A DNA stretch of 64,000 nt from Pseudohongiella sp. (GTDB lineage Bacteria > Pseudomonadota > Gammaproteobacteria > Pseudomonadales > Pseudohongiellaceae). How positions within the stretch are numbered: position 1 is the first letter of the stretch; each line of letters starts with the position of its first letter. A program made the position numbers and the translations under genes. The stretch is taken from contig NZ_DRFV01000002.1 in NCBI RefSeq assembly GCF_011050365.1, positions 248,001-312,000 on the forward strand, given 5' to 3'. A model generated the notes under the pieces. It saw nothing but the letters and a program-made list of their open reading frames with translations. It ran no database searches and was not told where the DNA came from. Below are positions 35,834 to 44,712 of this stretch, piece by piece.

Positions 35834-37051
35834 TTATGACCCTGCAGCTGCCAGCGCTTTGCGCAGCGGCGCGGCCAGTTGCCAGGGATGGGCTGCGGTC
35901 AGCGACACTGAGTCACATTGCTGAAACCGGCAAAATTCCTGCACGGCATCAACCAGCGCGGCAATAACGGTCTCCTCATCAAACCCGTACGATTCAAGGT
36001 ACAGAGACTTGATCTCCAACTCACCGGTTTTTCGATGCGCTTTGCAATCCATGCGCCCGATGAACTCATCACGGTAAAGCAATGGCAAACAGAAATAACC
36101 ATACTGACGTTTGGCAGCCGGCACATAACATTCTATTTGATAGTCGTAGTCAAACAGCGCTTTCAGCCGATCGCGCTGGATCACACTGTTGTCGAAGGGT
36201 GACAGAATCAGCAGCCGGTCTGGTACACGAGGAAGACGCTTGTCGAGCGCGCCGGCAGGCAATACGAAAACGTCGCCGTTGCTGACACCGACTTGTTGCA
36301 ACTGCCCTTGCGTCAGGCGCTCATCGACCAGATTTTTTACCGCGCTGCGCAGCTCCGCATTGCGCCGCAGATAGGTCAGCCCTTTGAGTGACACCAGGCC
36401 ATGACAACGCAACTGTTGCTCCATCAGATGCGCAGAAAACTCCTCCAACGTGGGCATTTGTGTGTCCACACCTGCCGGCAACACGCGTTCGGTCAGGTCA
36501 TAACTTTTCTGAAAACCCTCGCGATCGCTGACCATCAGATCGCCCTGCATATACAGCTGTTCCAGCGCTTTCTTCGCCGGCTTCCAGTCCCACCAGCCGG
36601 CCTGCTTGCGGTCACCTGCGTCGATGTCACGGGACCGTAGCGGACCATCAGATCGTATACGCGCCAGTAGTTCGCGCATAAGTTTATCATCACGATGCCG
36701 GAACCAGTGCGTCTTGCCACTTTTAATGGCGTGTTTATAAGGCAAAGAAAAACGGAAGTCGGCCATGGGCAAAAACGCGGCCGCGTGAGACCAGTATTCG
36801 AAGATATCACGGGAACGCATCAGTTGATTAATCATGGCAGGTTTGAAGCCCGGCACTCTCGAGAACAACACATGATGGTGGGCGCGCTCGACCACGGAAA
36901 TGGTATCAATCTGCACGTAGCCCAGATGGTCGATAGCGTTGCGGGCGCCTGCCAAGCCGCGCCCAAAGGGTTGCGACTGCAGCAGCCCCTGGGCAATCAG
37001 CGCCATGCGGCGCAGGCGGGCCCGATCCCTGGGGTGCTTGACTTCAACCAC
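35834..37051 (-). CDS. YcaQ-type (AlkX) winged-helix DNA glycosylase
   Basis: 405 residues of the YcaQ/AlkX family, three winged helices plus a beta-barrel, which unhook interstrand DNA crosslinks. The catalytic QxD motif is present in YVQIDTISVVERAHHHVLFSR (Gln-Ile-Asp), and later blocks ALEQLYMQGDLMVSDR and LILSPFDNSVIQRDRLKALFDYDYQIECY match. The start is GTG at 37051 with no strong ribosome site; the gene follows the 56-residue protein by 28 bp. A DNA-repair function is established for family members, not for this one. Confidence 0.9.
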   Translation of the reverse strand: MVEVKHPRDRARLRRMALIAQGLLQSQPFGRGLAGARNAIDHLGYVQIDTISVVERAHHHVLFSRVPGFKPAMINQLMRSRDIFEYWSHAAAFLPMADFRFSLPYKHAIKSGKTHWFRHRDDKLMRELLARIRSDGPLRSRDIDAGDRKQAGWWDWKPAKKALEQLYMQGDLMVSDREGFQKSYDLTERVLPAGVDTQMPTLEEFSAHLMEQQLRCHGLVSLKGLTYLRRNAELRSAVKNLVDERLTQGQLQQVGVSNGDVFVLPAGALDKRLPRVPDRLLILSPFDNSVIQRDRLKALFDYDYQIECYVPAAKRQYGYFCLPLLYRDEFIGRMDCKAHRKTGELEIKSLYLESYGFDEETVIAALVDAVQEFCRFQQCDSVSLTAAHPWQLAAPLRKALAAAGS

Positions 37052-37079
37052 AATCAGGCAGCAACCACAGATTCACTCT

Positions 37080-37250
37080 TCACCCTCTCCTGGCTCGCCT
37101 GCGACCGAACAGGGTAATCCAGAACGCGCCTTCAAAGGCGATGCCCAGAATCAGGAAAATAGCCCCGCCGGCGGGCAAACCAAAGGAATAACACATGAGC
37201 GCCGCAAACAAAAATGCCAGCGCAATCAGTATCCGGTAAACAGCGCGCAT
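37080..37250 (-). CDS. Small two-helix membrane protein coupled to the esterase gene
   Basis: 56 residues from ATG at 37250, whose A is the last base of the esterase stop (TGATG). Two TM segments are visible: LIALAFLFAALMCYSFGL (residues 7-24) and GGAIFLILGIAFEGAFWITLF (28-48), followed by RRRAR. Unrecognised family. Coupling and clear topology support it as real. It sits between the esterase and the glycosylase genes. Confidence 0.6.
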   Translation of the reverse strand: MRAVYRILIALAFLFAALMCYSFGLPAGGAIFLILGIAFEGAFWITLFGRRRARRG

Positions 37251-39124
37251 CACAAATCTCCGCATCCGCCCTCAGCGAGTCCATTGTATTCATCACGGTC
37301 AAACGCAGACGTACCGCCAAAAGTCGCCAGATAGGCCCGGCAACGATTCTGCGGCGCACTCCATTGTTCGGCCATGAAATCTGTCTTGATGCTGTCCAGC
37401 GTCACCTCGTCGTTCATCATACGGATACCGCGATCGGCTGATGAATCCAGAATGAGGGTTTTGGGATTACCTTCACCGTTGCGCCAGGGTTGCCAAAGTG
37501 GCAATGCGCCATCGCGACCGGTGCCGGTTGCGCCCGTGTAGGCAAAGTTGGTCCAATACGACATCATTGCCGCCGACAACTGGTCTCGCCCCGGATTGGT
37601 GGCCGGATAATACAGTGCGTCACCGCTGATAAAACCTACATCCCAGTCGCCGAATATGAACGCCATTTCGGTAGAGTGCGCAGCACCGATAGCAACCGCC
37701 ATGTCCAGGCCGTTGTCGCTGGTGCGCTGTTCGTCCCAGTCAAAGCGGTACGCGTACACCGGCGCGTCCTGTGCCGGAGCCATGCGTCGGGCCAGATTGT
37801 CAACACCGCGCCATTTCCACTGCACCGACGGATAGTGCGCGAACCGGATGTACTCTTGCGGATCATTACGGATGACATCAGTCATCGCGGCATAAAGATA
37901 GATGCGGCGCTCATCGCGATTGGTACCCAGAATAATGGGCACCTGGTTGTAGTCACCGGAGGCCAGTTGCGCTAACGGATCCTGCTCAACAAACACGGTG
38001 CCATCGGTAAACTTTTTCGGCGCCGGATAATTACGCGCCGCTTCCGGGTTGTACAATTGCAGGAAGGCCGCCGCATCCTGGCTGTACAACAGATCCCGGA
38101 TCGCATCGTCGCTCATGGACTCCTGCAGCGCCATGGCACTGGCCCGGTCGGCAGCCAGGCCGTCACGCTGGAGGATCATGTTGATGATTTCTTTTGAGCT
38201 GTGAGCGTGGCCGGGCACATCATCGTCGCGGTAATTCACGGCCTGCGCAACAGAGGTGGTACCGATGCCGCCACTTTGTACAATGGCGCGGTGGAACAGA
38301 CCCTCAGCCATGGGCGAGGTCACCAGACTCATAACATTGCCGCCGCCGGCGGATTCACCAAAAATGGTGACATTGTCCGCATCACCGCCGAATGCAGCGA
38401 TGTTGTTCTGCACCCACTGCAGCCCCGCGATAGTATCCACCGTGCTCCAGTTACCACTGGCAGCGGCGCCGCTGGCATCCGCTGCCAGAATGGCCGGATG
38501 ATAGAACCAGCCCAGACTGCCCAGACGGTAGTTCACCGTCACCACGATGACATCCTGTGATTGCGCCAATTTACCGCCGTTGTAATCACCGGCATAACCG
38601 CTGTTGTTGCCGCCACCAAAGATCCAGTACATTACCGGCAGGCTTTCGCCTTCAGGGATGTTGTCGGGAGCGTAAACACTCAGGTACAGACAGTCTTCGC
38701 TGCCGACAATACCGTCACCGTCCGGGTCGGCAATGCCGGCGGACAGACCGGAGACAAATTGCGGACAGGGCTGAATGGGGTCGGTGGCAGCGAGAGTTCC
38801 GCTCCAGGGCGCGGGCGGCTGCGGCAGCTTCCAGCGCAGCTCGCCAACGGGCGGTTGCGCGAAGGGAATACCTTGCCAGGCCAGGCTGCCGTTGTCCTGC
38901 ACCACGCCGGTGAGTTGGCCCTGGCTTAGGTTACGCAAGGTCGGGTCGGCCTGTGCAGCGGCGGGCGCGGCAGACTCGCTTGGGGACGACGGGGACTCGG
39001 CCCCATCGGGGCTGCAGGCGAGCACTGTGGCACCCAGGCCTGAGAGCAGCCAGGCCGCCATGAACTGTCGGTATTTCAAACGCAACAGACTTCTGCGCAA
39101 TGATGCAACAAGACTTCTGGACAT
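37250..39124 (-). CDS. Type-B carboxylesterase/lipase lipoprotein
   Basis: 624 residues, alpha/beta-hydrolase. Signal ends in lipobox VLAC (Cys 37), so it should be lipid-anchored; a low-complexity Ser/Ala/Pro linker follows. The oxyanion loop is PVMYWIFGGGNNSG, the nucleophile motif is GESAGGGN (~residue 253), and GAAHSTEMAFIFGD and GTNRDERR are the usual downstream blocks with likely His and acid. AGAGG lies six bases before the ATG. It heads a run with the small membrane protein, glycosylase and ATP-grasp genes. Substrate unknown. Confidence 0.92.
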   Translation of the reverse strand: MSRSLVASLRRSLLRLKYRQFMAAWLLSGLGATVLACSPDGAESPSSPSESAAPAAAQADPTLRNLSQGQLTGVVQDNGSLAWQGIPFAQPPVGELRWKLPQPPAPWSGTLAATDPIQPCPQFVSGLSAGIADPDGDGIVGSEDCLYLSVYAPDNIPEGESLPVMYWIFGGGNNSGYAGDYNGGKLAQSQDVIVVTVNYRLGSLGWFYHPAILAADASGAAASGNWSTVDTIAGLQWVQNNIAAFGGDADNVTIFGESAGGGNVMSLVTSPMAEGLFHRAIVQSGGIGTTSVAQAVNYRDDDVPGHAHSSKEIINMILQRDGLAADRASAMALQESMSDDAIRDLLYSQDAAAFLQLYNPEAARNYPAPKKFTDGTVFVEQDPLAQLASGDYNQVPIILGTNRDERRIYLYAAMTDVIRNDPQEYIRFAHYPSVQWKWRGVDNLARRMAPAQDAPVYAYRFDWDEQRTSDNGLDMAVAIGAAHSTEMAFIFGDWDVGFISGDALYYPATNPGRDQLSAAMMSYWTNFAYTGATGTGRDGALPLWQPWRNGEGNPKTLILDSSADRGIRMMNDEVTLDSIKTDFMAEQWSAPQNRCRAYLATFGGTSAFDRDEYNGLAEGGCGDL

Positions 39125-39314
39125 GGCAAACCTCTGAACCGGGACACTGTTTGGCTCAGCTTAAACGCCAGCCTCAGGCCTGTCCACCGCTTCCGATGTC
39201 CGCTAAGGTGGCGACCGGCGCCTGGAAGCAGCCGACCGGATCCGGGACCGGCAAGGGGGTTGGTTGCAGCCTCACAATATTGAGTCACTTTGCTCCAACT
39301 TCAGGATGATCGAC

Positions 39315-40280
39315 TCAAAGCCCCTGGGCACCGCGCCGCAACCAGCCGTGCACAAACGCCAGTTTTTGCCGGGCGTGATTCGACAGCACAAATGGATAAA
39401 TATCCGCCAACCCCATCGAGCGATTAACGTGATTGACGCCCACGGTGAGCGAGGCCGCGGTGCTGATCAGTCTCTCAGCATCGGGCTCCGAATACGGATC
39501 CCAGCCGGCATCGGGCATCCGGGGCGATGACAGGCCGGTGGCGACAAAACTGTCAGCAATGTCGGTCAGGTGCAGCAGGTGCGCCGCCGTTTCTGCCCAA
39601 TCCTCATGAGGGTGAGCGGTGGCGTAACTGGTCAGATAGTGCTGCTTCCACGCCACCGGCGGACCGTTTTCGAAGTAGTATTGCAGTGCCGCCGTGTAGT
39701 CGATTCGCTCGTCACCAAACATGGCGCGGAACGCATCAAGAAAATCCTCACGCAGACTCAGCCGCCACCACAGCATATGGGATATCTCGTGGCGCATGTG
39801 GCCAATCATGGTGCGATAGGGTTCCTGGAGTGCTTCACGGCGAGTCGTCTGCAGTACAGCGTCCGCCTCGGCCACACTGATTGTAACCACGCCTCCGACA
39901 TGGCCCATCGCAACCGGTGTCGGCCCTTCAGCCAGCATACGAAATACCGGACGGGCGCCGGGGTCTTCCGGTCGAAACCAGTGCCAGCGCCCCAGGTTAT
40001 CCAGCGCCCAACGCTTGGCCGCCTCGGTCTGTGCCCAATTGGGAATGGCATTGGCTATGTCCGGATCAGGCGCCAGCGCTGTCATGGCACACGATCGGCA
40101 GAACTCACCCTCTTTTGGCGCTATCCAGTTACAACCTATTCTGTCCCGATTGGCACAAAAAGGAGGCATGGGCAGAAAAGCCCGTGCCTGCGGATCGTAG
40201 GCAACAGGTGTGCCATCGGCGGTGGCAAGATTATCGAACCAGAGAGATCCGGCGCCAACCGGATTGCTAAAAACGCGCAT
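39315..40280 (-). CDS. Zinc-binding peptidase of the Mx/PF15887 family
   Basis: 321 residues, cytoplasmic, no signal. The N-terminus has a Cys4 cluster (Cys42, 50, 61 and 64) consistent with a zinc knuckle, and HEISH (HExxH) at about residue 165 supplies the metalloprotease site; the following WRLSLREDFLDAFRAMFG and PHEDWAETAAHLLHL are family blocks with a probable third ligand. Family members are annotated as putative zinc-binding metallo-peptidases; activity unproven. Confidence 0.85.
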   Translation of the reverse strand: MRVFSNPVGAGSLWFDNLATADGTPVAYDPQARAFLPMPPFCANRDRIGCNWIAPKEGEFCRSCAMTALAPDPDIANAIPNWAQTEAAKRWALDNLGRWHWFRPEDPGARPVFRMLAEGPTPVAMGHVGGVVTISVAEADAVLQTTRREALQEPYRTMIGHMRHEISHMLWWRLSLREDFLDAFRAMFGDERIDYTAALQYYFENGPPVAWKQHYLTSYATAHPHEDWAETAAHLLHLTDIADSFVATGLSSPRMPDAGWDPYSEPDAERLISTAASLTVGVNHVNRSMGLADIYPFVLSNHARQKLAFVHGWLRRGAQGL

Positions 40281-40331
40281 TAAAATGCTCCAATCAGAGA
40301 GGAGTGTCTATCTCGGGACAGGAACCGCTAT

Positions 40332-40772
40332 CTATACCGGCAGGCTGTCAGGCAGATGTTTGCGGATATCCTCAGTCGGCTGCTGTGCCATATTCTTGCT
40401 GATCTCCTGCACTACTGCCTTGTGCAGTGAGGGGGACATCTCGTCTCGTAGCTGTCCGAGAAAATGCGGCGCCGCAATAATAAAAAGTTTTTCATACTTA
40501 TTGCGGCTTCGGCATTGATCCAGTTCGGCGACGATTTCCTTGGCGAAAGTCTCGGACTCGTGCTGTCTGGCACTGGTCGGCGCTTCCTGCGCATGGCGGC
40601 CATAGCCGGCACTGTCGAATGATCTTCCGCGCTTATCGGAGACCAGATCCTGCTCGTGCAGGCGACTTTCGGGGTGGGAAAAGGTTTTGATTTCGTCAAG
40701 AACGTTGAGGGATTTCCAGTTAAACAACCGGGCGCGGCTATTTTCAGCAACCAGTACCCATGTGGTTTTCAT
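40332..40772 (-). CDS. Host-attachment family protein (PF10116)
   Basis: 146 residues from ATG at 40772, preceded by AAGGAGTG. The family pattern is present: TTWVLVAENSRARLFN at the start, RSFDSAGYGRHAQE in the middle, FIIAAPHFLGQLRDEM near residue 105. The family is named from a plant-associated bacterium, but the fold resembles eRF1 domain 3 and the role elsewhere is unclear. Not evidence for a phage. Stands alone near the zinc peptidase gene. Confidence 0.88.
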   Translation of the reverse strand: MKTTWVLVAENSRARLFNWKSLNVLDEIKTFSHPESRLHEQDLVSDKRGRSFDSAGYGRHAQEAPTSARQHESETFAKEIVAELDQCRSRNKYEKLFIIAAPHFLGQLRDEMSPSLHKAVVQEISKNMAQQPTEDIRKHLPDSLPV

Positions 40773-40939
40773 ACACTCACTCCTTCGTAGCGGGTGATCT
40801 GGTACCGTACCAGCTATCGGCACCATCCACACCCCCCACCCCGGAGGAATTTGTATTATTCAGGCAACACGCGCTTGTATGAACGGAATTTTTGCTACAC
40901 TGTCGGTCAGCACAATATAGCAGAGAGACGCCGCATCAA

Positions 40940-42085
40940 ATGACCCAGGCACCGCCTTCAACAGGCCCACTGATTCTTTACGGCGCTCCGCACTCCCTAT
41001 ACACCGGTGTGGTGCGCTGCTACCTGCGCACCCAGGGCACTGCCTACATTGAGCGCCCCACCTCGCACCCTGACTTCGCGCAACGCATCACACCGGCTAT
41101 CGGGCGCAGTATCATTCCTGTCGTGGAGCTGCCAGACGGTAGCATCATTCAGGACAGCGTCGAGATCATCGATCACTTCGAGCGCGCCGGTGTGCCCTGG
41201 CCTGCCTATCCAGAAGGACCATTGCAAAGAGTGCTGGCCATCATCGTGCAGTATTACGGCAGCCAGGCCATGCTGCGGCATGCAATGCATTATCGCTGGT
41301 CGTATCTGGGTGAGCAGGAAGCGTTTATCAAAGATGCCTTTGCGGCAGGGTCCGGGCCAGATATGGCAGGAAAAATCATGGCGCGCATGCAGTCCTACCT
41401 GCCACAGCTCGGAGTTACCGAAGCCAGCATTCCCCTGATCGAACGCTCCTTTGAGTCGCTAATGGATATCCTGGAACAACATTTGCGCCTGCACCCGTAT
41501 CTGTTCGGCGGGCGGCCTTCAGTCGCAGACTATGGCCTGATCGGCCCGATGTTCGCGCACCTGGGTCGCGACCCGGTGCCTGCAGACCTGATGAAGCGCC
41601 GCGCACCGCGCGTGTTCCGCTGGGTCGAGCGAATGACAGCGCCGGGGCTGGATGTACCCGAATTCGTGGACTACGGCACCGACTACTTCATCGACGACAG
41701 CATTCCGGAAACGCTGACCCCGCTGTTCGCCCATATTGCAGATGAAATATTTCCCGAGCTGACCGACAAGCTGGTGTTCATGGATGTACACGTGAACCAT
41801 TTACAACCTGCAGACGGACAACCGGTTTGCGACAAACCCCACCAGCGTTACCTCGGCAAGATTGATACACAGTTCCGTGGTGTGCCGGTCACTACCGGTA
41901 TACAACCCTACCTGTTGTACCTGCTGCGGCGCGCGGACGCGGTGCTGCAATCACTGGATGAAACGGAGCGATCGCGTGTCATCGCCGGCTTGCAACGTCA
42001 CGGGCTTGATCAGGCGCTGCCGGGGGAGCGTGGCTACAGTGTTGACCGGCGCGGCCATATTGAGGTGTGGGAGATCCCGTCTTGA
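40940..42085 (+). CDS. GST-fold protein with a C-terminal extension
   Basis: 381 residues. The first ~85 form a thioredoxin/GST N-terminal domain (LYGAPHSLYTGVVRCYLR; the cis-Pro region is IIPVVELPDG, then QDSVEIIDHFE), followed by an all-helical GST C-domain with FGGRPSVADYGLIGPMFAHLG, and ~130 further residues unlike a classic GST. The usual catalytic Ser/Cys is replaced by Ser-Leu-Tyr at the first helix. Its stop overlaps the TTG start of the next gene (TTGA). Function of the tail is unknown; a coupled three-gene cassette. Confidence 0.82.
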   Translation: MTQAPPSTGPLILYGAPHSLYTGVVRCYLRTQGTAYIERPTSHPDFAQRITPAIGRSIIPVVELPDGSIIQDSVEIIDHFERAGVPWPAYPEGPLQRVLAIIVQYYGSQAMLRHAMHYRWSYLGEQEAFIKDAFAAGSGPDMAGKIMARMQSYLPQLGVTEASIPLIERSFESLMDILEQHLRLHPYLFGGRPSVADYGLIGPMFAHLGRDPVPADLMKRRAPRVFRWVERMTAPGLDVPEFVDYGTDYFIDDSIPETLTPLFAHIADEIFPELTDKLVFMDVHVNHLQPADGQPVCDKPHQRYLGKIDTQFRGVPVTTGIQPYLLYLLRRADAVLQSLDETERSRVIAGLQRHGLDQALPGERGYSVDRRGHIEVWEIPS

Positions 42086-43284
42086 TATTTTATACATTTT
42101 CGCCTATTTGTGTGCCAGTCAACTGGCAAACCGAGCTGATCACCAGCACCCATGAGAAACTCCGGATACTCACCCGATTGCTCGACGATTTCCCCGGTGT
42201 GTCGGTGAATGCGTGCGAGTGGCCAATGGGATACGGCTCACTAGAGCATGACAACCTGCCATTGTTCTATCAGGTTGGCGCCGAGATCAGCCTGCAGGCA
42301 ATGATGCAGGAAGACGACGTAGTGGATGCCAGGCTTTACTGCTACGACAATTGTCTGGCAGTGCTGGCAATTGTTCTGGAAACTGCGGTTGATCTTGGCG
42401 ACGTCGATGACCTCGCTATCAGTGAGCGCATCGGCACCCTATCGACCAGATACCTCAAACCGATATTGTCGCACCTGTATAAACAGGAAGGTACCGGGCA
42501 TTTTATCTCACCAAAATCTTACAAAGTGTATGCCGATACACCGTCAGCACTGTGTGATGCCCGGCCACTTTGGGTCGCCAGAATGCTGGTGCAGTCACCC
42601 GAGCTGCCTCCCTCTCATTATCATCACTGGCTGAAAAGCGTTGATGATACGTCGGATATATTATTGCTGGGATCAGGTAATTCGCTATTGTGTGATCCGG
42701 CACATCTGCAGGATATGCGTCGCGTCATGGTGCTGTCGCAGTTTCATGCAGCACTGGTATTGCGCACAGAATCTCTGCTGGAAAAAACCCTGACGCAATT
42801 TAACGGTGCGTACTTTAACAAGAAAAAAAATCGAACCAGAATGGCGCTGCAAAATTCTGTCGACCTGCATCAGTACCGTAATGATCATATTGAATTCATC
42901 TGCATACAATACTCCTCTGCACAGGCGGGCATACAAGGCAAACGGCGCCTGCTACTGGCGCAGTTCGACAACGCATGGCAGGTGAAGCAACAGGAACACC
43001 GACTTCAGCAACTCGCGCAACTGGTGCAAAAGCGCCTGGACCGTCTGGTGGAAGAATCACGACGCGCCCAAACCCGCAGTATTCAGACCCTGTTGGCGTT
43101 TTTGGGAGCGCTCAGCCTGCTAGCGCTGGTGGTCGATCTGGCAAGCCTGAGCAATGACATGGAGCACGGCGACACGCTGGGCATTCTGGACATATTCGCC
43201 CTGATCTCCGCTGAAAACGTGCTCAGCATCACTGTCCTTGTCGTGGTAATCTTGACCGCATTATTTTACAAAAATCATGAGTGA
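42082..43284 (+). CDS. Coiled-coil inner-membrane protein of unknown family
   Basis: 400 residues. I do not recognise the family. Residues 1-280 are soluble; ~285-345 are Gln/Arg-rich coiled coil (LAQLVQKRLDRLVEESRRAQ); two TM helices follow at ~345-362 and ~380-396 with a short acidic loop. The layout resembles CorA/RMD1-like proteins but there is no GMN motif. TTG 42082 is chosen since GGGAG sits eight bases upstream and it overlaps the previous stop by 4 bp; a GTG at 42067 is also possible. The next gene starts three bases on. Confidence 0.65.
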   Translation: MIFYTFSPICVPVNWQTELITSTHEKLRILTRLLDDFPGVSVNACEWPMGYGSLEHDNLPLFYQVGAEISLQAMMQEDDVVDARLYCYDNCLAVLAIVLETAVDLGDVDDLAISERIGTLSTRYLKPILSHLYKQEGTGHFISPKSYKVYADTPSALCDARPLWVARMLVQSPELPPSHYHHWLKSVDDTSDILLLGSGNSLLCDPAHLQDMRRVMVLSQFHAALVLRTESLLEKTLTQFNGAYFNKKKNRTRMALQNSVDLHQYRNDHIEFICIQYSSAQAGIQGKRRLLLAQFDNAWQVKQQEHRLQQLAQLVQKRLDRLVEESRRAQTRSIQTLLAFLGALSLLALVVDLASLSNDMEHGDTLGILDIFALISAENVLSITVLVVVILTALFYKNHE

Positions 43285-43287
43285 CAT

Positions 43288-43635
43288 ATGAAACGCATCC
43301 GCTATACCGTCACCTTGTCGTCACCGTCGTTCCCCTATCAGGAAAGTCTGGTGTCTCTTGCACCACACCTGGGGAAACACTTCGCCGGCGCCTGTTGCCG
43401 CCCGATCGACGGCATCTGGGCGGCAGAGGGGCATCTTTACAAGTCGCATTACGAAGGTGTGGTACAGGAACCGGGCATGCAGATTCTGATCAGCGTGCTG
43501 CCAGAGCAAAAAGCACTCGCTTATCAACATATTCAATCCATGATTCAGACGTTAAAGAAAGATCTGGCGCTGGAGATTGACTGGGTTCATGTGGAGAGTG
43601 AGGAAGTTGAGGCCGGGCATTTTCAGTTAACGTAA
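43288..43635 (+). CDS. Small soluble protein of unknown family
   Basis: 115 residues, unrecognised. A short alpha/beta protein starting RIRYTVTLSSPSFPYQ, with HLGKHFAGACCRPIDGIWAAEG (two adjacent Cys at 36-37) and an amphipathic helix QKALAYQHIQSMIQTLKKDL. It begins three bases after the coiled-coil membrane gene and ends the cassette, 63 bp before a convergent MarR gene. No function can be proposed. Confidence 0.6.
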   Translation: MKRIRYTVTLSSPSFPYQESLVSLAPHLGKHFAGACCRPIDGIWAAEGHLYKSHYEGVVQEPGMQILISVLPEQKALAYQHIQSMIQTLKKDLALEIDWVHVESEEVEAGHFQLT

Positions 43636-43698
43636 CCGTCCGGCGCTCCCCGCAAAGTAAACGATGTCAATTGACCAGGCACACTCCATTCTTCATTA

Positions 43699-44118
43699 TC
43701 AGAGCAACAAGCCAGTCAACCTGCTCAGGCTTTTCTGATCTTCGCCACTCAGTGATTGCATAACGGACTGTGCCACCTGTGCAAACGAGGCATCAGCATC
43801 GCTAAAAATCGTTTCACCGGCGCTCGTTATTGTCACCAGACTCACCCTGGCATCGCGTGGCGCCTCTTCCTTGCTGATAAGACCGACTTTCTCCATGGGG
43901 TTCAGCAACCTGGTGACCCCCGATGCGCTGAGTCCGACTTGCTGGGCCAGATCGATCCGGCGCATTTTGTTTTCCGGGGCTGCATGCAATTGCCGTAGCA
44001 CCAGGTACTCGGTAAAACTGATACCGTGAAATGACAGCGGACCGGCGATTTGCTTCTGGATTTTGGTATGCAATGCCACCAGCTTGAGAATGAGTTCGCT
44101 TTGCGATGATGTGGCCAC
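43699..44118 (-). CDS. MarR-family transcriptional regulator
   Basis: 139 residues. Winged helix typical of MarR: LVLRQLHAAPENKMRRIDLAQQVGLSASGVTRLLNPMEKVGLI, then the wing with RDARVSLVTITSAGE. GTG at 44118 is preferred as AAGGAGG lies five bases ahead; an ATG 15 codons upstream is open but lies inside the probable operator. Facing the three-gene cassette; effector unknown. Confidence 0.9.
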   Translation of the reverse strand: MATSSQSELILKLVALHTKIQKQIAGPLSFHGISFTEYLVLRQLHAAPENKMRRIDLAQQVGLSASGVTRLLNPMEKVGLISKEEAPRDARVSLVTITSAGETIFSDADASFAQVAQSVMQSLSGEDQKSLSRLTGLLL

Positions 44119-44167
44119 AACAGCCTCCTTGATTAATGTTTGATTGCGCAAGTATATTGACATGTAG

Positions 44168-44179
44168 TTGAGCAGTCAA
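44168..44179. promoter_or_regulatory. Candidate MarR operator
   Basis: TTGA-GCAG-TCAA inverted repeat 50 bases upstream of the regulator start codon, a form common in MarR sites. An autoregulatory role is inference. Confidence 0.4.
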
Positions 44180-44330
44180 GCATATGGCAAGCTATTTTTA
44201 TCCAGGCACATCATGTAAATTCGAATACACGCAAAAAGTTGCCGGTGACGCTGTTGGCGACGGTATCGTTGTCACAACGCACACTCACAGATTTGACTTC
44301 CCCTCAGCAATCACCTAATGTTCCCGCCGC

Positions 44331-44560
44331 TTCAGGTGTTCTGCTGTCAGACAGCAGAATTAAACGGGAAGTTGGTGCGACTCGAACCCAAGATAAGAGT
44401 TCAATGCCAACGCTGCCCCCGCAACGGTAAGCAAGTAAGTCACATCGATATGCCACTGTCATTCAGCGCCTGGCGCCAGACTTGATGGGAAGGCGATGCG
44501 GCTTGATACCCGTCAGCACAACGACGGTTATGACTTGTAAGCCCGGAGACCGGCCTGATG
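44331..44560 (+). ncRNA. Cobalamin (B12) riboswitch
   Basis: The aptamer is recognised by its fixed blocks in order: caggtgttctgctg (44333 on), aaacgggaagttggtgc, gctgcccccgcaacggtaag, the B12-box neighbourhood atgccactgtc, and gtaagcccggagaccggcctg at 44536-44556. It lies in the leader of btuB. An inverted repeat (gccaac ... gttggc, 44559-44622) follows and may be the expression platform; there is no U tract after it, so control probably acts on translation start. Adenosylcobalamin would reduce btuB expression. Confidence 0.92.
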
Positions 44561-44712
44561 CCAACGACACGCTGCGGAGGGCAGTGCTGCGGAAAGTCGC
44601 CCCCTGCTCTGTTGTGTTGGCATTCTGAAATAGCCCGCACTGTTGAGGCCCCTCTCCGTTGCTGTTTCCTCCCCGGCGTTTAACTACACGCACTCGGGTG
44701 AGAGATTGCACA

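Noticed and set aside
40332-40772. Phage or symbiosis island because of the host-attachment name
   Set aside because: The family is widespread in free-living bacteria; no phage genes lie near.
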